Source: Hydractinia symbiolongicarpus
Lineage: Eukaryota; Cnidaria; Hydrozoa; Anthoathecata; Hydractiniidae
NCBI RefSeq assembly: GCF_029227915.1
Contig: NC_079881.1
Coordinates: 20,435,501-20,499,500 of the forward strand
Length of the DNA: 64,000 nt
Direction: 5' to 3'
The notes beneath the pieces were generated by a model. The model was given only the letters and a program-made list of their open reading frames with translations, had not been told where the DNA came from and did not search any database. Of this stretch, positions 59,921-64,000 are shown piece after piece. Both the position numbers and the translations under genes were made by a program. Numbering within the stretch: position 1 is the stretch's first letter; the number at the start of each line of letters is the position of its first letter.

Positions 59921-61569
59921 CTGTTCAGTAAAGTAGTTTATAGTATCATCAATTAGTTTTTCTTTTAACATTGAATTCCTCAGTTTTGATAGTTTCTAAT
60001 TCATCAGGAGTAAAAAAACCCAGGTTGTTCTTCAGTGATCTCAGCAGAATCAGATGAAGAACTTTCGTATGTACTTTCAGAATCTGTTTCGACTATTACA
60101 GGAAGTGCTCTTTTTTCGGACTTTTCATTTTTTGTGTTGTATTATTTTGTTTGAACGTAAATATATAATGGCACAGAGCCATTAATGTTTTCCGTTCACA
60201 ACCAAAACCTAGTTTTACATAGTGTACTTCAAAGCATACTTTTGTGTTCTTGTTTACTGTGAACACATCACACCTCCCCTTCTACGATATCTTGAAATGA
60301 TGCTTACCCATTGTTTTCTCAAACTTGGATCCGCTGGAAATGAAAACATTCCAATGCCTGTTTAACTCTGGGTTTATTAAGAGTAGAACTTTTGCATAAC
60401 AGTACGCAACAAGAGTTACCAGGTCGAGAGGTCGATATACCTGGATAGATTAAATTATGATAAATTTCTTGCTGACCTTTCTGATTGCTACTCGCCATCA
60501 CAAATACATATTCTTCTTTTACAAGACAAGTATGTTTTTAAATACATTATAAGTGGTTTCGTTAAGAAAAACCTGCAATCCTTTAGAAAAATACACAATA
60601 AAAGATCATTTACAACGCATAAGAGTATCACACTCACCAGCTGTATTTTTAGTGTTTACAAAGTTTACTAAGAAGTGCCTCGTTTTCATGCCGATGATGT
60701 AATCGATAATTTAAATTCGGGAAAGGTGTATTTAATAAATTTGTTGGTCAATTACCACCAAATTACATTAACAAGATGAGCTACTACAAGTCGTCTTGTT
60801 TTCCAACATTATCTACTTTATAGCGTAATTGACAATGTAATTTGCTCCTTACATTTCCTTATTAAAGAAAATAGCATTGTTTTAAATAAAAGATCTAGTA
60901 CACATTAGCTTTAAAGCAGATAAAAGAAATTATGCTTTAGCTGCGCTACTTAAATTGGTAATGTTCGAAAGTTTTCTAGCAGCTAGGCGCAAACCTTCCG
61001 TGAAATGCCAAAACTAAACAAGTGGAAAAAACCCTTCTTAAAGACGTGACGCTCTTATGACAATAAATCTTTGCATCCGCAGCAAGCAGTAATTTTTTAT
61101 TAATAAAACAGGGTAGACTTAATTACAATTCATGCTGTGTCATTAAACATTTTTAATTTGTAAACTTAATTAACCAGACGTTACAAATAAGTCTTCAACG
61201 GCCTGAATTAATTACAGTTTGACGAAGACCAAGCACGCGAGAAAATGCATTGATAAGAAAATTAATAAAGTTACTAAGTTTTATAATTAGATGCGTATAG
61301 AAACAGGAATCAGCGTATAGAAACAGGACAAATACTTAGATGGTCGGTCAAAAAAAGAAACTTCTCCAAACAGGTATGTCTCGACTTATTTGAACAGCAA
61401 TTTTCAACAATATAATTTTCAACATCTTTGAACTCTAAGAGCGCAAACTTTTTCAACAGAATCTCTAAGAAAGCTCTAAGGGGTTTGGGTGTTTGTGAAT
61501 GGGTGGATTTGGGATGCGGTGTGTGGGGATATGGGGATGTGTTTGGTATTGTAACTCAGAGGTTACTAC
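59921..61569. other. intergenic, no supported gene
   Basis: AT-rich sequence. A short duplicated 'cgtatagaaacagga' word occurs at 61297-61327. Nothing else supported. Confidence 0.4.
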
Positions 61570-61665
61570 CGTATTTTCCGGTATATATACGGCGGGTTAT
61601 AAGTTGATTTTTACGACTTCCACCGTTGGTGCAGGTTATAATGTGGTGCGGGTTATGTGATGAGT
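61570..61665 (+). repeat. CCGTATTTTCCGGTATATA-type repeat fragment
   Basis: The segment starts 'accgtattttccggtatata' and has three 'g(c/g)(g/a)ggttat' words ('ggcgggttataagt', 'tgcaggttataatg', 'tgcgggttatgtg'). It looks like one end of a dispersed element; the partner end was not found. Confidence 0.4.
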
Positions 61666-62518
61666 TATATATTTTCTGTCATTCATTGTGAAATTTAAAG
61701 TTTATACATTCAATGAAGAAAATAGTACCAACGGGATAAAATGAGTACATTAATATAACTGCATGCACGATCTTATATCTACGTAATCTTACTTCAACTA
61801 CGTGATTTATTTTTTTTCGCATAGTGAAATTGCTTTAATTTTCTATAGACCTACTTCAATATCGCCTTTTCATGATCAGCCGTAGTTGCAAAAAAACAAA
61901 ATTTGCATGAAAACGAGGTTAGTTTAGATAAAGTTCAGGACGCCAAGTTGTTAATTAGCTGTTCTGACCTTAGTTATCAAGAAATGTTGGCTTTGTGATT
62001 TTCAACTGCCATATGGAAAGGGTCGTAGTGGATACAAGTATATTGAGGGTGTCAGTGGTGGTAGTGTGACAATAATTATGAATATTTATTAAGTGTGTAT
62101 TTACTGGTTAGTCTCTATAATAATGGCTGTCTTGGTGCAAAATAGTACCTAGCTATCTATAGCTAGCTAGCCAACAAACGTCTTGTTTCTTACTCCTACA
62201 AAAAGTTTATATTCTATACTGTAAGTTATAAAATATTTACCTAGTTTACTGAAACTTCATATAACTTATATAAATATAATTTATATATATTATAATTAGC
62301 TAGCTATATAGGTTATAATTATTGTCCTAAAGAAGTTACCCAGCTTTTCATAGCCAGAGATTATAGGTTGGATGTTATAGCTAGCATGTACTCAGGGATG
62401 ATGTGCTGCCCAGCTATGTATCCTTATTATTGTCACACTCCCTGCCAATATGCTTTAACCTTTCCATTTAGTATACATTTATAATAAACATATTTTGACT
62501 CAACCCAGTGTACTTAAT

Positions 62519-62640
62519 AATCACAAATTGTTTATTGTTTTGGTTTTTCTGTTCAGATTCATGCTAGTATTGTAGGTTTATCGTTCTTCAAACATGTTCA
62601 AGAAATGATAAACCTACAATAGTAATCACAAATTGTTTAT
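62519..62640. repeat. hairpin flanked by direct repeats
   Basis: 'aatcacaaattgtttatt' occurs at about 62520 and again at about 62620. Between the copies is an imperfect palindrome (ATTGTAGGTTTATC..TTCTT / AAGAA..GATAAACCTACAAT) with an 11-base loop, at 62567-62617. Confidence 0.6.
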
Positions 62641-64000
62641 TTTTCGGTTCTGCCATAAACCAATTTTTTTCAGAAGGTGAAGAAACAACTGAAAATGCTG
62701 CTGTTCTTACGAAAATGTTTTTATCACAGGTCACACATTTACATAAATTTAGTAGGTGTAAATAGATTCAAGGTGTAGCTAAAATTCAGACCAATCAACC
62801 TTAGCTAGCCAGCTAAACACTAAAAAATAATATAAGCCAGCAATTTTAATAAGCCCAATGGGTATAAAATAAGTGCGATTCTATTTTTTTACCAAAAGTT
62901 CATAATTTGCCCATTTGACAAGTTAATTTGAGAAATAATAAAGGTAAACAAACTATATGTGCATCACTTCGCTAACAAATTAAAATTGTCTTTAAACTAA
63001 CCTCGTTTTCATGTTAGTATGTTTATTCCGGCTGTGTATTTTGCGGAATGGAAATGGATATTGAAATAGGTCTATTGCTTGCCAGTGCTAATATTACGAG
63101 CTCTCTCTGAAACACAATTCTGGAGATCATTTTTCTTTTGTGTTGAATATAATTCTAATCTATTTATATCTTTGCAATCACATTGAGCACATTGAAATGA
63201 TTTGGTTCTGGTAATAGAGCAGTATAGCAGGTATCATTTTTAGGTTTAATTGACAGGTATTTCACAACCTAGTGCCCAGGACTTAATTATTAATTTCTGT
63301 TAAAAATATTGAAAAACGTTAAAATTAAAGTATAGATAATAATTTTCTTTTTTATCTTCGCTACCTTAGAGCAACAGGTGGCCACTAAAAATATCAAAAA
63401 AAAATATAAAATACAATTGATAAGACACACGCAACTATCTCCTCCTCACTCCCGCCATTCATTTTATCATGCACACTGTGATTGCTGAGATATAAATAGT
63501 TAACAAAATTTTATAAACATTAGAAAAGAACGTTCCGTACATTGCTGTTACAGACAATCTGTGATAATTAATATGTTGTTTATTTTTATCATAAAAAAAC
63601 TTCAATATACAAACAGAGATTTTACTTTAGGTTTATAACTTGATAGAATGTTTTTTTTTGTTTGTTTGTTTAATCGCAGGGAGCAAGCGTTATTATTGGC
63701 TGAAACTAATGTCTACAAATAAAAAGAAAACAGCGTTGTCTGATTTAATACTGTCGGCATTAGCAGAAGATCGACTTCTCAAATTAATTTTAATTCATTA
63801 TTATTTCGGCAATCGGAGACAAGGAAGTTAAGACTGAGAGAGTCGCTTGTTCAGACACTTAGTTCTCGTGTTTGTGGTTCACGAGTTTAAACGTCCCCAA
63901 CTTGTCTCCAGCATGAAAAAACAGAACACACGAAACAGGAAACAGCCTGTTGTTAACACTCTACCGAGCGCTAAGTACAGGTAAACCGTGCTGCGCATAT
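62641..64000. other. AT-rich right edge, no supported gene
   Basis: A 63-codon + frame at 63640-63831 is preceded by an acceptor-like 'gtttaatcgcag' at 63680 and could be a terminal exon of a gene (63681-63831), but no upstream exon or domain supports it. Confidence 0.35.

Overview
This window is nuclear DNA of an AT-rich, intron-containing eukaryote. It is most likely an invertebrate animal and probably a cnidarian, possibly hydrozoan. The evidence is GT-AG introns in every supported gene, tRNA-headed SINEs, HARBI1-type and TTAA-type DNA transposons, and the style of the reverse-transcriptase relic. The species assignment is inference. Most of the 64 kb is non-coding and densely seeded with transposable-element debris; only a few host genes can be supported.

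Layout. (1) 1-8 kb: no supported gene, but a 1.7-kb segment bounded by perfect 65-bp inverted repeats and a 1.2-kb TA-flanked pogo/Tigger-like MITE. (2) 8.0-19.1 kb, + strand: a 15-exon gene for a 932-residue group II PLP-dependent decarboxylase that resembles bacterial tyrosine decarboxylases more than animal aromatic amino acid decarboxylases. Its introns carry two TA-flanked MITEs, a TTAA-flanked piggyBac-type MITE, a SINE and a long (TTTTTG)n microsatellite. (3) 21.0-24.2 kb: a complete PIF/Harbinger transposon with TTA target duplications, a spliced transposase with an apparently intact DDE triad, and a convergent Myb/SANT-like partner gene with a C-terminal frame break. (4) 24-33 kb: gene-poor, with repeats and one weak candidate exon for a secreted peptide. 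(5) 33.0-40.9 kb and about 42.1-49.9 kb: a diverged tandem duplication of about 8 kb. Each unit holds a convergent pair of paralogous four-helix membrane protein genes of TMEM272 type, called A on + and B on - here. A1, A2 and B2 are intact; B1 is a pseudogene. A decayed MADF-domain gene lies at the junction. (6) 51.9-55.0 kb: a decayed reverse-transcriptase retroelement whose 3' end is interrupted by a second copy of the TTAA MITE. (7) 55.7-64 kb: dispersed repeats and a small decayed coding region near 59.2-59.9 kb.

No CRISPR, operon, rRNA or convincing functional tRNA gene is present. The strongest items for a second look are the bacterial-type decarboxylase, the tandemly duplicated convergent membrane-protein pair with unequal decay and 3' ends 71 bp apart, the nearly complete Harbinger element, and the fully identical 65-bp inverted repeats. 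Exon joins come from reading frame and splice consensus only, with no transcript support.
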